A DNA stretch of 64,000 nucleotides from assembly GCF_000745975.1 (NCBI RefSeq), contig NZ_JQKJ01000004.1:159283-223282 (forward strand), in the 5' to 3' direction. Every line of letters begins with the position of its first letter. The stretch's first letter is position 1. This document shows, one piece after another, positions 8,952 through 17,268 of the stretch. The translations under genes were made by a program, and so were the position numbers. Source of the stretch: Desulfobacter vibrioformis DSM 8776 (GTDB lineage: Bacteria > Desulfobacterota > Desulfobacteria > Desulfobacterales > Desulfobacteraceae). The notes beneath the pieces were generated by a model. The model saw only the letters and a list, made by a program, of their open reading frames with translations, did not search any database and was not told the DNA's origin.

Positions 8952-9365
8952 CTAACGGTTAAACGTCAGATCAAGCTTTTCCTTTTCCATGGCAGATATG
9001 CGTGAAATCTCTTCGGGGGGGGCGCCTTTTTTTATGCCTGGGCAGGAGTTTGCCATGATGTCCCAGTTTTCAGGATGGTTAATCAGGGCGTTTATGAAGG
9101 GCCAGGCCCGGCACATATAGGGTTTGACCGGATGGATGGTGCACTGCTTTTGGGGATCAAAGAAGATGCAGCAGCCGTCTTGTCCCAGTGTCAGTACAGG
9201 CCTTGACCCGGACATGTCACAATATTTTTCCACAAAGGTGTCAGGATATGCCTGGATATAGTCGCAGATTTTTCTGATATCCTTTTCTTCCACATAGGTG
9301 CCGCCAAATCCTTTGCAGCACTGACCGCATAATTTACAGTCAAAAATACCTTCTGGTGTCATCAT
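8952..9365 (-). CDS. YkgJ-family cysteine cluster protein
   Basis: A 137-residue protein with the cysteine pattern of the YkgJ/CxxCxxCC family (putative zinc- or iron-chelating domain). It shows FDCKLCGQCCKG near the N-terminus, then GCCIFFDPQKQCTIHPVKPYMCRAWPF. The clustered Cys residues suggest a bound Zn or Fe-S centre, but no reaction is established for the family. It lies four bases after recR in the same direction and is probably the last gene of the dnaX-ebfC-recR operon. Two adjacent ATG codons (9365 and 9362) are both plausible; AAGG lies upstream. The C-terminus (EKLDLTFNR) carries no extra domain. Confidence 0.85.
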   Translation of the reverse strand: MMTPEGIFDCKLCGQCCKGFGGTYVEEKDIRKICDYIQAYPDTFVEKYCDMSGSRPVLTLGQDGCCIFFDPQKQCTIHPVKPYMCRAWPFINALINHPENWDIMANSCPGIKKGAPPEEISRISAMEKEKLDLTFNR

Positions 9366-9369
9366 TTTT

Positions 9370-9969
9370 TTAAACCTTGTACCGTTTTTCCATGGCTTTC
9401 TGCATGGTCAGGGGATCCACATACTGAAGGTCCCCGCCCATGGGTACGCCAGATGCAATCCGGGTGATGTTGATTTTTCTCAGATCCAGCTTGCCCCGGA
9501 TATAGGCGGCCGTGGCTTCGCCTTCCACATTGGTCCGGGTGGCAAGGATGATTTCCCTGACGTCGTTGCCCCGGACCCGCCTGAACAGTTCGGCCAGACG
9601 GATGTCTCCGGGGCCGATACCGTCAATGGGGGACAGGGCACCGCCGAGGATGTGGTACACGCCTGAAAATGCGCCTGATTTTTCAATGGCCGCCATGTCA
9701 GTGGGATTTTCCACCACGCAGATCAGTCCTTTGTCCCGGCCGGGGTCTGAACAGATCTGGCAGGTTTCCCGGTCAGTCAGTGCAAAGCAGGATGCGCACA
9801 ACTTGACGTTTTTTTTCAGTTCAATGATATCGGCAGCCAAAGCAGCAGCCTCATGGTCCGGGGCATGAAGAATATGAAGGGCCAGGCGCTCTGCTGTTTT
9901 CTTGCCTATCCCCGGCAGGGTGGAAAGCGAATGGATCAGCTTGACAATGGCTTCGGGATAATAGCTCAC
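9370..9969 (-). CDS. recR: recombination mediator RecR
   Basis: RecR acts with RecO (and RecF) to load RecA on SSB-coated single-stranded DNA during gap repair. At 199 residues it has the usual length. Visible parts are the N-terminal helix-hairpin-helix LPGIGKKTAERLA, a four-cysteine zinc finger (CASCFALTDRETCQIC) and a Toprim domain with VVENPTDMAAIE and YHILGGALSPIDGIGP. The start is a GTG at 9969, set by the conserved RecR N-terminus; its ribosome-binding site is weak. It lies directly downstream of ebfC and dnaX, the common arrangement of this repair/replication operon. Confidence 0.97.
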   Translation of the reverse strand: MSYYPEAIVKLIHSLSTLPGIGKKTAERLALHILHAPDHEAAALAADIIELKKNVKLCASCFALTDRETCQICSDPGRDKGLICVVENPTDMAAIEKSGAFSGVYHILGGALSPIDGIGPGDIRLAELFRRVRGNDVREIILATRTNVEGEATAAYIRGKLDLRKINITRIASGVPMGGDLQYVDPLTMQKAMEKRYKV

Positions 9970-9998
9970 AATGGGTTCAGGTTCTTTAAAAAAAGAGA

Positions 9999-10307
9999 TT
10001 ACAGGCCTGGAATATTCAGGCCTCCGGTCAGTTTTCCCATTTCAGCGGAGATCATTTCCTGGGATTTATTCAAAGCGTCATTCACTGCAGCAAGCACCAG
10101 ATCCTGCAGCATTTCAACATCTTCGGGATCGATCACCTCTTTTTCAAGAATAATGGATTCAATTTTCTGGGCACCATTGGCAACCACTTTTACCATGCCG
10201 CCGCCTGAGCTGGCTTCAACGGTTTTAGTTGCCAGAGCCTGCTGGGACTGCAGCATTTTTTTCTGCAGTTTCTGGGCCTGTTTCATCATGTTATTCATAT
10301 TGTTCAT
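9999..10307 (-). CDS. ybaB: YbaB/EbfC-family nucleoid-associated protein
   Basis: A 102-residue dimeric DNA-binding protein of the YbaB/EbfC family. It begins [18 protein letters not shown], with the family's helical tweezer region, followed by the conserved [18 protein letters not shown] strand segment and ending GLNIPGL. The ATG at 10307 has AGGAGC upstream; the second MNNM copy offers an internal start but is less likely. It sits between dnaX and recR, its usual neighbours. Its role is broad, low-specificity DNA binding that influences nucleoid structure and expression. Confidence 0.95.
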   Translation of the reverse strand: MNNMNNMMKQAQKLQKKMLQSQQALATKTVEASSGGGMVKVVANGAQKIESIILEKEVIDPEDVEMLQDLVLAAVNDALNKSQEMISAEMGKLTGGLNIPGL

Positions 10308-10339
10308 GGGTCAGCTCCTATTTTTATATTGGGGGTTTT

Positions 10340-12085
10340 TTATATAATATCTGCGTCAAATAAACGTACCGCGTGCAGGACCATGGGATGGGCTGCCGCG
10401 GCTTGTTCAGCCTTTTGCCGGTCATATTGCTGACGGCAGGTCTTATCATCCGCACAGCCATTGTCTTCTATACGTACCTCAATGGATTTTCCTAAATGCT
10501 TTTGGCCCAGTTCTGCCAGCGTTTTGGTTGCGTTGTTGAGCCTGGATGTTTCAAACCCGGAGCAGGATGCCAGGGTTACAATGACCTTGTCCGGGGCTGA
10601 TGTGTCTGCCTGGCCCTTGGAAAATAAGCCGAAAATAAAGGGCTGCTCATGTTGAAGTATTTCCATGAACCCGGACCAGCTTGCAGGCCTCCGGTGTTCT
10701 TTAACCTGTTCTTTCTCCTGGTGCACAGGGGTGTCAGATTCCAATGAACCGGGTGAATCGGCAGGGATGTCCGGCGGTAGTATCTGGGCCAGGTTAAGTT
10801 CATAGGGTGGTGGTTCCGGCATCGGCCGGGGTGAGCCGGTACCGGGGACCTGTTCTGCAGGCAGAACAGATGCCTGGTTGAGATTATTATTTTGTTGCGG
10901 GAAAGGTGAACCGGCACCGGCCTGGTCCAGACGGTTCTCCATCCGGCGTGCTAAAAGATCCACCTTGGTGATGATTTCATCAAGCCGGGTCTCAGGCTCA
11001 ATCTGGATCATTTTGAGCAGCACCATCTCCACGGCGGTCTGGGTGTGGGATGCGAAGCGCACAATGCTCTCCTCCTTTAATAGAAGGTCCAGCAGCATCC
11101 CAAGATAGGCCGGCGGCAGGTTTTGGCACATCTGGTCAAGCTCAAGCTTTTCCGTTTCAATCATATTGAGCACAGGGCTGTTTTTCCCGCACAGCCGGAT
11201 GATGTTCAGATTCCTGAACTGGGCAATGATACCGGAATAAAATTCTTTCAAATCCATACCGGAGTCATTGATTTTACTGACAAGCTCAATGAGGCAAGCC
11301 CCGTTTCTTTCCAGTACGGCCGACGATATGGAAAAAAGAACTCTCCGGTCCGTGGTCCGAAGCCTTTGGGCCACTATTTGCCGGCCAATCTCTTTTTCAG
11401 GCCCGGCTGAAAGAATCCTGTCCAGCAGGCTTAAGCTGTCTCTGATGGAGCCGTCCGCCTCCAGGGCGATCAGTTCCAGCCCTTCTTTTTCAACGGTATA
11501 GCCTTCTTTTCGGCACAGATTCTCCAAGTGCGCGCAGATTCTGTCCAGTGAAATTCGTGACAAATCATGGCGCTGGCACCGGGACAGGATGGTGGCCGGG
11601 ATTTTATGGACTTCCGTGGTGGCAAAGATGAAAATAACATGATCCGGGGGCTCTTCAAGGGTCTTGAGCAGGGCATTGAAGGCAGCCACCGAAAGCATGT
11701 GGACTTCATCAATGATATAGATTTTATACCTGGCGGCAGAGGGCATGTAGGCCACATTGTCCCTCAGTTCACGGATCTGTTCCACGCTGTTGTTGGATGC
11801 GCCGTCAATTTCAAACACATCTGCACAATGACCGTTGATAATGTCTTTGCAGATTCTGCATTCATTGCACGGCGACGGGGTGGGGCCGGCCTGACATGTC
11901 AGGGCCTTGGCCATGATGCGGGCAATGGTGGTTTTGCCGGTGCCCCTGGGACCTGCCAGCAGAAGGGCATGGGCCACCCTGTTCCCGGAAATGGCATTGG
12001 TCAGGGTCGTGGTGACATGATCCTGTCCAACAACATCTGAAAATGTCTGGGGACGATATTTTAATGCCAGAACCTGGTAAGACAT
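10340..12085 (-). CDS. dnaX: DNA polymerase III subunit gamma/tau
   Basis: The clamp-loader ATPase that opens the beta clamp and couples polymerases at the fork. 581 residues from the ATG at 12085 (MSYQVLALKYRPQTF). It has Walker A GPRGTGKTT, a four-Cys zinc module (CQAGPTPSPCNECRIC), Walker B with DEVHML and the sensor/SRC motif LSRCQRHDL. The C-terminal part is a Pro/Gln-rich linker and a tau-like domain. The ORF continues to 12130, but the extra 15 residues are not conserved. No slippery heptamer with a downstream hairpin was recognised, so a short gamma form is not predicted. First gene of the dnaX-ebfC-recR operon. Confidence 0.96.
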   Translation of the reverse strand: MSYQVLALKYRPQTFSDVVGQDHVTTTLTNAISGNRVAHALLLAGPRGTGKTTIARIMAKALTCQAGPTPSPCNECRICKDIINGHCADVFEIDGASNNSVEQIRELRDNVAYMPSAARYKIYIIDEVHMLSVAAFNALLKTLEEPPDHVIFIFATTEVHKIPATILSRCQRHDLSRISLDRICAHLENLCRKEGYTVEKEGLELIALEADGSIRDSLSLLDRILSAGPEKEIGRQIVAQRLRTTDRRVLFSISSAVLERNGACLIELVSKINDSGMDLKEFYSGIIAQFRNLNIIRLCGKNSPVLNMIETEKLELDQMCQNLPPAYLGMLLDLLLKEESIVRFASHTQTAVEMVLLKMIQIEPETRLDEIITKVDLLARRMENRLDQAGAGSPFPQQNNNLNQASVLPAEQVPGTGSPRPMPEPPPYELNLAQILPPDIPADSPGSLESDTPVHQEKEQVKEHRRPASWSGFMEILQHEQPFIFGLFSKGQADTSAPDKVIVTLASCSGFETSRLNNATKTLAELGQKHLGKSIEVRIEDNGCADDKTCRQQYDRQKAEQAAAAHPMVLHAVRLFDADII

Positions 12086-12258
12086 GGTGTATCCAAAGGC
12101 CGTTGATGTTTCTTTCAATAAAAAGTACAAAGTTTTATACCAGAGGGGGTGTTAAGGGTCAATGTCGGAGGGGGAATTTGTTTCATTTGCGGACTATGTT
12201 TAAAGATTGTCAAAGGTTCGGGATCTATACCCCAGGTACTTTTTCAATTTTATTGGCC

Positions 12259-12287
12259 TTGACAATCGTTGACCGGTTTTATATATT
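12259..12287 (+). promoter_or_regulatory. strong sigma-70-like promoter of the arsR-permease operon
   Basis: TTGACA (12259-12264), a 17-bp spacer and TATATT (12282-12287): a perfect -35 and a five-of-six -10. It lies about 50 bp upstream of the arsR start. ArsR proteins usually bind dyads overlapping such promoters. The rest of the 12086-12334 gap shows no other recognised element. Confidence 0.7.
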
Positions 12288-12334
12288 CCATTTTAACGAT
12301 TTACTTGAAGCCGGGATTTTAAAGTTTGGCAGAA

Positions 12335-12682
12335 ATGAAAATATTTATCAGGGTCATGAAAGCATTATCTGATCCCAACCGGGTGAAGATGATGAAACTG
12401 CTTCAGCACCGGCCTTTATGTGTCTGTGAAATCAAGGAATGTTTAGGCATTGCCCAGTCCACTGCAAGCAAACATTTGAAAATACTTGAGGATGCCGATC
12501 TGGTCAGAAGTTTCAAGGATGGGCTGTGGGTCAATTATTCCCTGTCCGACGGCAATGGATCACCCTTTGCCGCAAGCATGATCGGAAATCTGAAACACTG
12601 GCTGGGCAATGATGCCCAGATTCAGAGACTGGAGAATATCCTTCCGGGAATTGACCGGCATAATATTGTGGGCAAGGGATAA
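12335..12682 (+). CDS. ArsR-family metalloregulator
   Basis: A 115-residue winged-helix repressor. It has KALSDPNRVKMMKLL at the N-terminus, the metal-site signature LCVCEIKECLG at the start of the alpha-3 helix region, the recognition helix QSTASKHLKILEDADLV and the wing FKDGLWVNYSLSD. The Cys-x-Cys arrangement in CVCE resembles the As(III)/Sb(III)-type site of ArsR (ELCVCDL), which suggests control by thiol-binding metalloids. The ATG at 12335 is taken; a TTG at 12326 would add three residues. It is first in an operon with a permease and thiol-redox proteins, and probably represses the promoter at 12259-12287. Confidence 0.9.
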   Translation: MKIFIRVMKALSDPNRVKMMKLLQHRPLCVCEIKECLGIAQSTASKHLKILEDADLVRSFKDGLWVNYSLSDGNGSPFAASMIGNLKHWLGNDAQIQRLENILPGIDRHNIVGKG

Positions 12683-12734
12683 GATAAATTGTCGCCCTTT
12701 GGGCGGGTTTTAGGTTTTAGGAAATGGAACTTCC

Positions 12735-12760
12735 TATACGCCTAAATATAGGCTCATATA
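12735..12760. promoter_or_regulatory. dyad between arsR and the permease gene
   Basis: GCCTA-AATA-TAGGC (12740-12753) is a perfect 5-bp inverted repeat, flanked by TATA on the left and ATATA on the right. It lies 34 bp before the permease start. It could be a second ArsR operator or an mRNA hairpin; there is no T-tract. Confidence 0.35.
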
Positions 12761-12794
12761 TCGTTAAATGACCATGTATGGATTAAGGAGGCGT

Positions 12795-13862
12795 ATGGAT
12801 TCAAATACAGCAGATACCGGCCCGGTCCGGAAAAAAGAAAACATGCAGCTGGTGCTGAGCCTGTTCCTGGGGACGGCCGGTGTCGTTTTGTGGTGGGTGG
12901 TTTACCGGCAGCTGTCCGGATTGTCCAAATGGCTGACCTATGATCTTTTACCCATTGATAAGGGATCTCATCTTGGCAGTTCCATTGAATTTTTTCTTTA
13001 TGACACACCCAAGGTCATGATGCTGCTCTTTCTGGTGGTGTTTGGCGTTGGTATTATCCGAAGCTTTTTTACCCCGGAGAAAACCCGGGCGTTTCTGTCC
13101 GGGAAAAGCGAATTTGCCGGCAATGTGTTTGCCGCACTGCTTGGGATTGTAACGCCCTTTTGTTCCTGCTCTGCCGTGCCTTTGTTCATTGGTTTTGTGA
13201 CCGCCGGTGTCCCCCTGGGTGTCACGTTTTCGTTTCTGATCTCTGCGCCCATGGTCAATGAAATTGCCCTGGGGCTTTTATATGGGCTTTTGGGATGGAA
13301 AGTGGCTGCCATTTATTTGGGCACAGGGCTTTTCATTGCCATTGCCGCCGGTTGGGTTATCGGGCGGCTAAAACTTGAAAATCACATCGAGGAGTGGGTG
13401 ACCCAGGCCAGCATGGCTGCCGTTGAGCTGGAAGAGGAAAAGATGACATGGCAGGACCGGTTTGTTTACGGCTGGGATGCGGTAAAAGAGATCATCGGAC
13501 GTGTCTGGATCTACGTTATTCTGGGTATTGCCGTGGGAGCCGGCATCCACGGGTTTGTTCCGGAAGGCGTCATGGCATCGGTCATGGGCAAAGATGCCTG
13601 GTGGTCTGTGCCCGTGTCTGTGCTGATCGGGGTGCCCATGTATTCCAATGCAGCCGGTGTTATCCCTGTTGTTGAAGCACTGCTGGGCAAAGGGGCGGCC
13701 CTGGGATCTGTCCTGGCATTCATGATGAGTGTCATTGCCCTGTCATTGCCTGAAATGGTGATTTTAAGAAAGGTGTTGAAACCCAGATTGATCGGCGTTT
13801 TCATCGGTGTTGTATCCTGCGGTATTTTGTTTGTGGGGTATCTGTTTAATCTGATTTTATAA
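12795..13862 (+). CDS. permease of the DUF318/ArsP type
   Basis: A 355-residue inner-membrane protein with about eight hydrophobic segments. The hallmark is FCSCSAVPLFIGFVTAGVPLG, followed by FLISAPMVNEIALG, and in the second half a matching PMYSNAAGVIPVVEALL segment. This is the DUF318 (YraQ/ArsP-like) permease family, some members of which export trivalent organoarsenicals. An arsenical substrate is suggested by the ArsR gene in front but is not proven. The ATG at 12795 is selected by AAGGAG seven bases upstream; an earlier ATG at 12768 lacks a site. The paired Cys in FCSC is compatible with thiol coordination of a metalloid. Confidence 0.85.
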   Translation: MDSNTADTGPVRKKENMQLVLSLFLGTAGVVLWWVVYRQLSGLSKWLTYDLLPIDKGSHLGSSIEFFLYDTPKVMMLLFLVVFGVGIIRSFFTPEKTRAFLSGKSEFAGNVFAALLGIVTPFCSCSAVPLFIGFVTAGVPLGVTFSFLISAPMVNEIALGLLYGLLGWKVAAIYLGTGLFIAIAAGWVIGRLKLENHIEEWVTQASMAAVELEEEKMTWQDRFVYGWDAVKEIIGRVWIYVILGIAVGAGIHGFVPEGVMASVMGKDAWWSVPVSVLIGVPMYSNAAGVIPVVEALLGKGAALGSVLAFMMSVIALSLPEMVILRKVLKPRLIGVFIGVVSCGILFVGYLFNLIL

Positions 13863-13913
13863 AAAATGATGGTGTTTCATAAAAAATGATTTTGATTAAA
13901 AGGAGTGATTAAC

Positions 13914-14147
13914 ATGGAAATCAAAGTATTAGGCCCGGGATGTGCCAAGTGCGGTAAAACCGAAAAATTGATCCGGGAAGTGATTAAGGAGGCGGGTGTG
14001 GATGCAAGCGTTGAGAAGGTGACTGATATGCTGCAAATTGCGTCATACGGCGTGTTTGGTACGCCTTCGGTTATTGTGGATGGTGAAGTGAAGTGCGTTG
14101 GCAAGGTGCCCAAAAAAGATGATGTTAAAGCCTGGCTTGCCGGGTAG
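13914..14147 (+). CDS. small thioredoxin-like redox protein (TM0996/MTH895 type)
   Basis: A 77-residue cytosolic thioredoxin fold. It contains LGPGCAKCGKTEKL (active site CAKC), YGVFGTPSVIVDGEVKCVG with the cis-Pro TP motif, and an extra Cys in VKCVG. This family is repeatedly found beside DUF318 permeases, where it may reduce or chelate the transported metalloid (inference). The ATG at 13914 has AAAGGAGTG just upstream. It is followed after 65 bp by the DGC gene. Confidence 0.92.
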   Translation: MEIKVLGPGCAKCGKTEKLIREVIKEAGVDASVEKVTDMLQIASYGVFGTPSVIVDGEVKCVGKVPKKDDVKAWLAG

Positions 14148-14212
14148 CACGGGAAATATACGAAAATGTTCGTCAAAAACACCACCAAATAATTTTTATG
14201 AAGGAGAAGACG

Positions 14213-14587
14213 ATGTCCGAAAATTGTTGTTGTTCAAACAGTCAAACTATGATTCTTGCCTGTTCCGGCGGATCCAACGTGGGCCAGCTTTCAAACCAGG
14301 CTGCCATTGAACTCACTCAACAGGGTTTTGGAAAAATGTTCTGCCTGGCGGGTATTGGGGGCGGACTCAGCAGTTTTGTCCAGTCTGCAAAGGATGTGGA
14401 CAAGCTTGTTGTGATCGACGGCTGTGAGATAGGATGCGCTAAGGCAATTCTGGAAAAAAGCGGGATAGAGAATAAAAATTATACCGTGATTACCGACCTT
14501 GGCATTGAAAAAAACAAAGAGCTTAAGCTTAAGCCCGGGGAAATTGAGATGGTCAAGGATGCCCTGACCAAAGGTGCAAATCAATGA
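14213..14587 (+). CDS. DGC-domain putative zinc-binding protein
   Basis: A 124-residue protein beginning MSENCCCSN. It has the family motif DGCEIGCAKAILEKSGI and the preceding segment LACSGGSNVGQLSNQAAIEL. The DGC family (DUF1847-like) is rich in conserved cysteines and is annotated as zinc-binding on that basis only. Here the N-terminal CCC run plus CxxxC in the DGC motif would suit thiol or metalloid binding. ATG 14213 has AAGGAGAAG upstream. Its stop overlaps the next start (ATGA), giving tight coupling to the periplasmic thioredoxin gene. Confidence 0.85.
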   Translation: MSENCCCSNSQTMILACSGGSNVGQLSNQAAIELTQQGFGKMFCLAGIGGGLSSFVQSAKDVDKLVVIDGCEIGCAKAILEKSGIENKNYTVITDLGIEKNKELKLKPGEIEMVKDALTKGANQ

Positions 14588-15000
14588 CAATAGGTGCCGG
14601 AACAATTAAAACCCTGATGCTTTTTGCGGTGCCTGCTTTGGTTGTTCTGTCAGTAACCCAGACCGCCTGGCCCCTGGATTTATCTGAAATTCCGGAAAAA
14701 GGGACCATTACCATGATCGATCTGGGGGCAAAGAAATGCATTCCCTGCAAAATGATGGCCCCGATTTTAAACAAGCTTGAAAAAGCATATGAAGGCAATG
14801 CCCGGATTATTTTTATAGATGTCTGGGAAAACAGGGATCAGGCGGCAAGGTTTGAGGTCCGGGCCATACCCACCCAGATTTTTTTCAATGAAAACGGTAA
14901 AGAGGTGTATCGACATCTTGGTTTTCTGGATGAAGCTGATATTGTCCGGCGATTGACGGACATGGGAGCAGAAATTCCGAACCTGGAGACAAAGGAATAA
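14584..15000 (+). CDS. exported thioredoxin-family protein
   Basis: 138 residues. The N-terminal 30 residues form a hydrophobic signal or anchor, followed by a thioredoxin fold with active site KKCIPCKMMAPIL, RIIFIDVWENRDQA and the cis-Pro segment VRAIPTQIFF. It therefore acts on the periplasmic side. The CcdA-like membrane protein encoded next would supply electrons to it from cytosolic thioredoxin. It overlaps the preceding DGC gene by 4 bp. Confidence 0.9.
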   Translation: MTIGAGTIKTLMLFAVPALVVLSVTQTAWPLDLSEIPEKGTITMIDLGAKKCIPCKMMAPILNKLEKAYEGNARIIFIDVWENRDQAARFEVRAIPTQIFFNENGKEVYRHLGFLDEADIVRRLTDMGAEIPNLETKE

Positions 15001-15003
15001 TGT

Positions 15004-15717
15004 ATGCCTGACTCCCTGTTTCTGACGGTTAACCAATGGATGACGGGCAGTATGATGCTTGCGGCTGCCGGGTGTTTTTTATGGGGCGTTATCAGTGTAT
15101 TGTTCAGCCCCTGTCATCTGGCATCCATCCCTTTAATTGTCGGATATGTCGCCGGTCAGAGCACCATGGTCCGGCCCCGTCAAGCAAGTTTTTATTCTGT
15201 TTTGTTTACAGCAGGCCTTTTCATAACCATTGCGCTGACAGGGACTGTCTGCGCCTTTCTTGGCAGGATGCTCGGTGATGTGGGCGGCTGGTGGCAGGTT
15301 CTGATCGGCGCTATTCTGATCTGGATTTCCCTGGATATGATGGGGATCGGGGTATGCGCTGTGCCGGGAACTGTACTGTACCGGCTGAATCTTAAGGGGA
15401 AATGGGGGGCTTTTGTCCTGGGCCTTGGTTACGGCCTGTTATCCGGGTCCTGTACCTTTGGATTTATTGCACCGGTGCTGGCCATTATTACCGTCCAGGA
15501 AAAGGTGGCCACAGGAGTGGTTTTAATCCTTCTTTTTGCCCTGGGTCATTGTTTGCCCATTGCCGTTGCGGGCAGCTTTGCTGCTTCAGTGAAAAGGCTT
15601 GTTGAAAACCGCGTCTGGAGTGGTGCCGGTGCATGGTTCAGAAAACTGGCCGGGGTTACCATTGCAGGCCTAGGCGTATATTTTATTGCCAGTCCCTTTT
15701 TATATCATATCCCCTGA
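15004..15717 (+). CDS. ccdA: CcdA/DsbD-type transmembrane electron carrier
   Basis: A 237-residue membrane protein with six predicted hydrophobic segments. It carries the two redox cysteines of the family, in FSPCHLASIP and GSCTFGFIAP. CcdA proteins move thiol electrons from cytosolic thioredoxin across the membrane to periplasmic acceptors. Here the acceptor is probably the exported thioredoxin encoded just upstream, three bases away. It closes the operon. No cytochrome c maturation genes are nearby, so a role in metalloid or thiol redox is favoured over haem attachment. Confidence 0.9.
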   Translation: MPDSLFLTVNQWMTGSMMLAAAGCFLWGVISVLFSPCHLASIPLIVGYVAGQSTMVRPRQASFYSVLFTAGLFITIALTGTVCAFLGRMLGDVGGWWQVLIGAILIWISLDMMGIGVCAVPGTVLYRLNLKGKWGAFVLGLGYGLLSGSCTFGFIAPVLAIITVQEKVATGVVLILLFALGHCLPIAVAGSFAASVKRLVENRVWSGAGAWFRKLAGVTIAGLGVYFIASPFLYHIP

Positions 15718-15861
15718 AAGGAGAAGGTCAACAAAGGGCGCAATAGGTTCCGGGTTAAGGCTCCATCCCCCCCCTGCAGCCACCAGGGGGTGGATGTGGT
15801 GCCGGTCAGATGGCCGCAGGGGAAGGCCCGTTGCCCGCAAGATACGGACAAGATTCAAAAA
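15718..15861. other. GC-rich structured intergenic stretch
   Basis: No credible ORF. A strong hairpin is formed by CATCC(C)CCCCCTG near 15765 and CAGGGGG(T)GGATG near 15785-15797. It is followed by the G/C-rich GCCGGTCAGATGGCCGC and GGGGAAGGCCCGTTGCCCGC. It lies between the convergent 3' ends of ccdA and ftsZ. It does not match a riboswitch class I can recognise. It may be a transcript 3' structure or a small RNA. Confidence 0.35.
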
Positions 15862-15883
15862 GCCGTTTTTAAATAAAAATGGC
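15862..15883. terminator. bidirectional hairpin between ccdA and ftsZ
   Basis: GCCGTTTTTA and TAAAAATGGC form an almost perfect stem (one G-T pair) with A/T-rich arms, located between convergent operons. This is compatible with a terminator serving both directions. Confidence 0.5.
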
Positions 15884-15941
15884 CTCCTTCGCCTTTACAG
15901 GACCAACGGTCAGGGCTGGCTTTGCATCTTTTTTTCATTGA

Positions 15942-17249
15942 TTAATCGGCTTTGCGTCTTAAAAAAGTGGGAATCTCCAGGTCGTCATTATCAAAATTCA
16001 TGCCGTGGTCCTGGCCCAGGTTGCTATCTCCCACCACGCGTTTGTGGCGGACAACACGCACCGGGTCATTCCAGTTGGCCATATCCTCTTCTGTGGCGTC
16101 CCTTACAATCCCCCTGGCAATGGGATCCTGGCGGCCGGCAGGCGTGGGCTGCCCCATGTTCGGTGTGCTCTGGCCATAGACTGCCTGGTTCCCGTATGTG
16201 CCGTTGGCAACAGTTGTCTGCTGGGGGTGCTGGGCATAGGCCTGGGCGATTTGAGGATCAAATCTGTGCATATTTTCAGCATGAGCCGGCTCGTCCATAC
16301 CAATCCCCGTGGCAATGACGGTGATGCGGATTTCATCCCCGAGTTCTTCGTCAAAGGTCTGGCCCCAGATGATTTCAGCCTCGTCACCCACTTCCTGGTA
16401 GATGCGGTCACAGGCTTCGGTCATTTCGTCAAGGGTCAGATCGGAACTTGATGTGATATTCATCAGCACGCCCTTGGCACCGGATACGGAGATATCTTCC
16501 AGCAGCGGATGGGAAATGGCCCGTTCAGCCGCTTCCGTGGCCCGGTTTTCGCCCGAGGCAATACCAATGCCCATTAACGCCTTGCCGGCTTTCTGCATGG
16601 TGGTTTTTACGTCGGCAAAGTCCAGGTTGACGTGTCCGGGCATCATGATTAAATCGGTGATGCCTTTGACAGAGTGGTGCAAAATTTCGTCGGCCTTGAT
16701 GAACATGTCCTTCATGCGTGCCCCTTTACCGGCAATCCCGCGCAGCCGGTCATTGGGGATGGTGATGACGGTGTCTGTAATTTCCTGCAGTTTTTTCAAG
16801 CCGTCCAAAGCTGCCCGTTCCCGTTTTTTGCCCTCAAAGGAAAAGGGTTTGGATGCAACCGCCACGGTGAGAATGCCCAGATCCTTGCATATTTCTGCAA
16901 TCACAGGTGCGGCGCCTGTGCCGGTACCGCCGCCGAATCCGGCGGTAATAAAGACCATATGGCTGTCTGCAAGGGATTCGCGCAGTTCATCCATGCTTTC
17001 CAGGGCCGCATCCCTGCCCACATTGGGATCTGCACCCGCCCCAAGCCCTTCGGTGAGCTGGGTGCCCATTTGAATTTTAACTTCGGCCCTGGAGTGTTCC
17101 AGGGCCTGGGCATCGGTGTTGGCCACAATGAATTTAACACCCTGAAGCTTGGCGTCGATCATGTTGTTGACTGCGTTGCTGCCGGCACCGCCGACACCAA
17201 TGACCTTAATTTTAGCCGTGTTGTTATTCTCCACATAAGAAAAAGTCAT
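15942..17249 (-). CDS. ftsZ: cell division protein FtsZ
   Basis: The tubulin-like GTPase that forms the cytokinetic ring. 435 residues from the ATG at 17249 (MTFSYVENNN). It has the N-terminal VIGVGGAGSNAVNNM, the tubulin signature GGGTGTGA (106-113) and the T7-loop region NLDFADVKTTM. There is a variable Gln/Pro-rich linker at about 320-415 and the conserved C-terminal peptide DLEIPTFLRRKA that binds FtsA. AAAGGAG lies seven bases upstream of the ATG; an in-frame TTG two codons earlier is not needed. Last gene of the dcw cluster, 19 bp after ftsA. Confidence 0.98.
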   Translation of the reverse strand: MTFSYVENNNTAKIKVIGVGGAGSNAVNNMIDAKLQGVKFIVANTDAQALEHSRAEVKIQMGTQLTEGLGAGADPNVGRDAALESMDELRESLADSHMVFITAGFGGGTGTGAAPVIAEICKDLGILTVAVASKPFSFEGKKRERAALDGLKKLQEITDTVITIPNDRLRGIAGKGARMKDMFIKADEILHHSVKGITDLIMMPGHVNLDFADVKTTMQKAGKALMGIGIASGENRATEAAERAISHPLLEDISVSGAKGVLMNITSSSDLTLDEMTEACDRIYQEVGDEAEIIWGQTFDEELGDEIRITVIATGIGMDEPAHAENMHRFDPQIAQAYAQHPQQTTVANGTYGNQAVYGQSTPNMGQPTPAGRQDPIARGIVRDATEEDMANWNDPVRVVRHKRVVGDSNLGQDHGMNFDNDDLEIPTFLRRKAD

Positions 17250-17268
17250 ATCCAACTCCTTTAAGGAT

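Noticed and set aside
10340..12085. Programmed frameshift giving a short gamma form of DnaX
   Set aside because: I saw no clear slippery A-run heptamer with a following hairpin in the expected region.
15718..15861. Cobalamin, molybdenum-cofactor or similar riboswitch
   Set aside because: Some G/C blocks look suggestive but the conserved boxes are absent, and the position, between two 3' ends, is wrong for a riboswitch.
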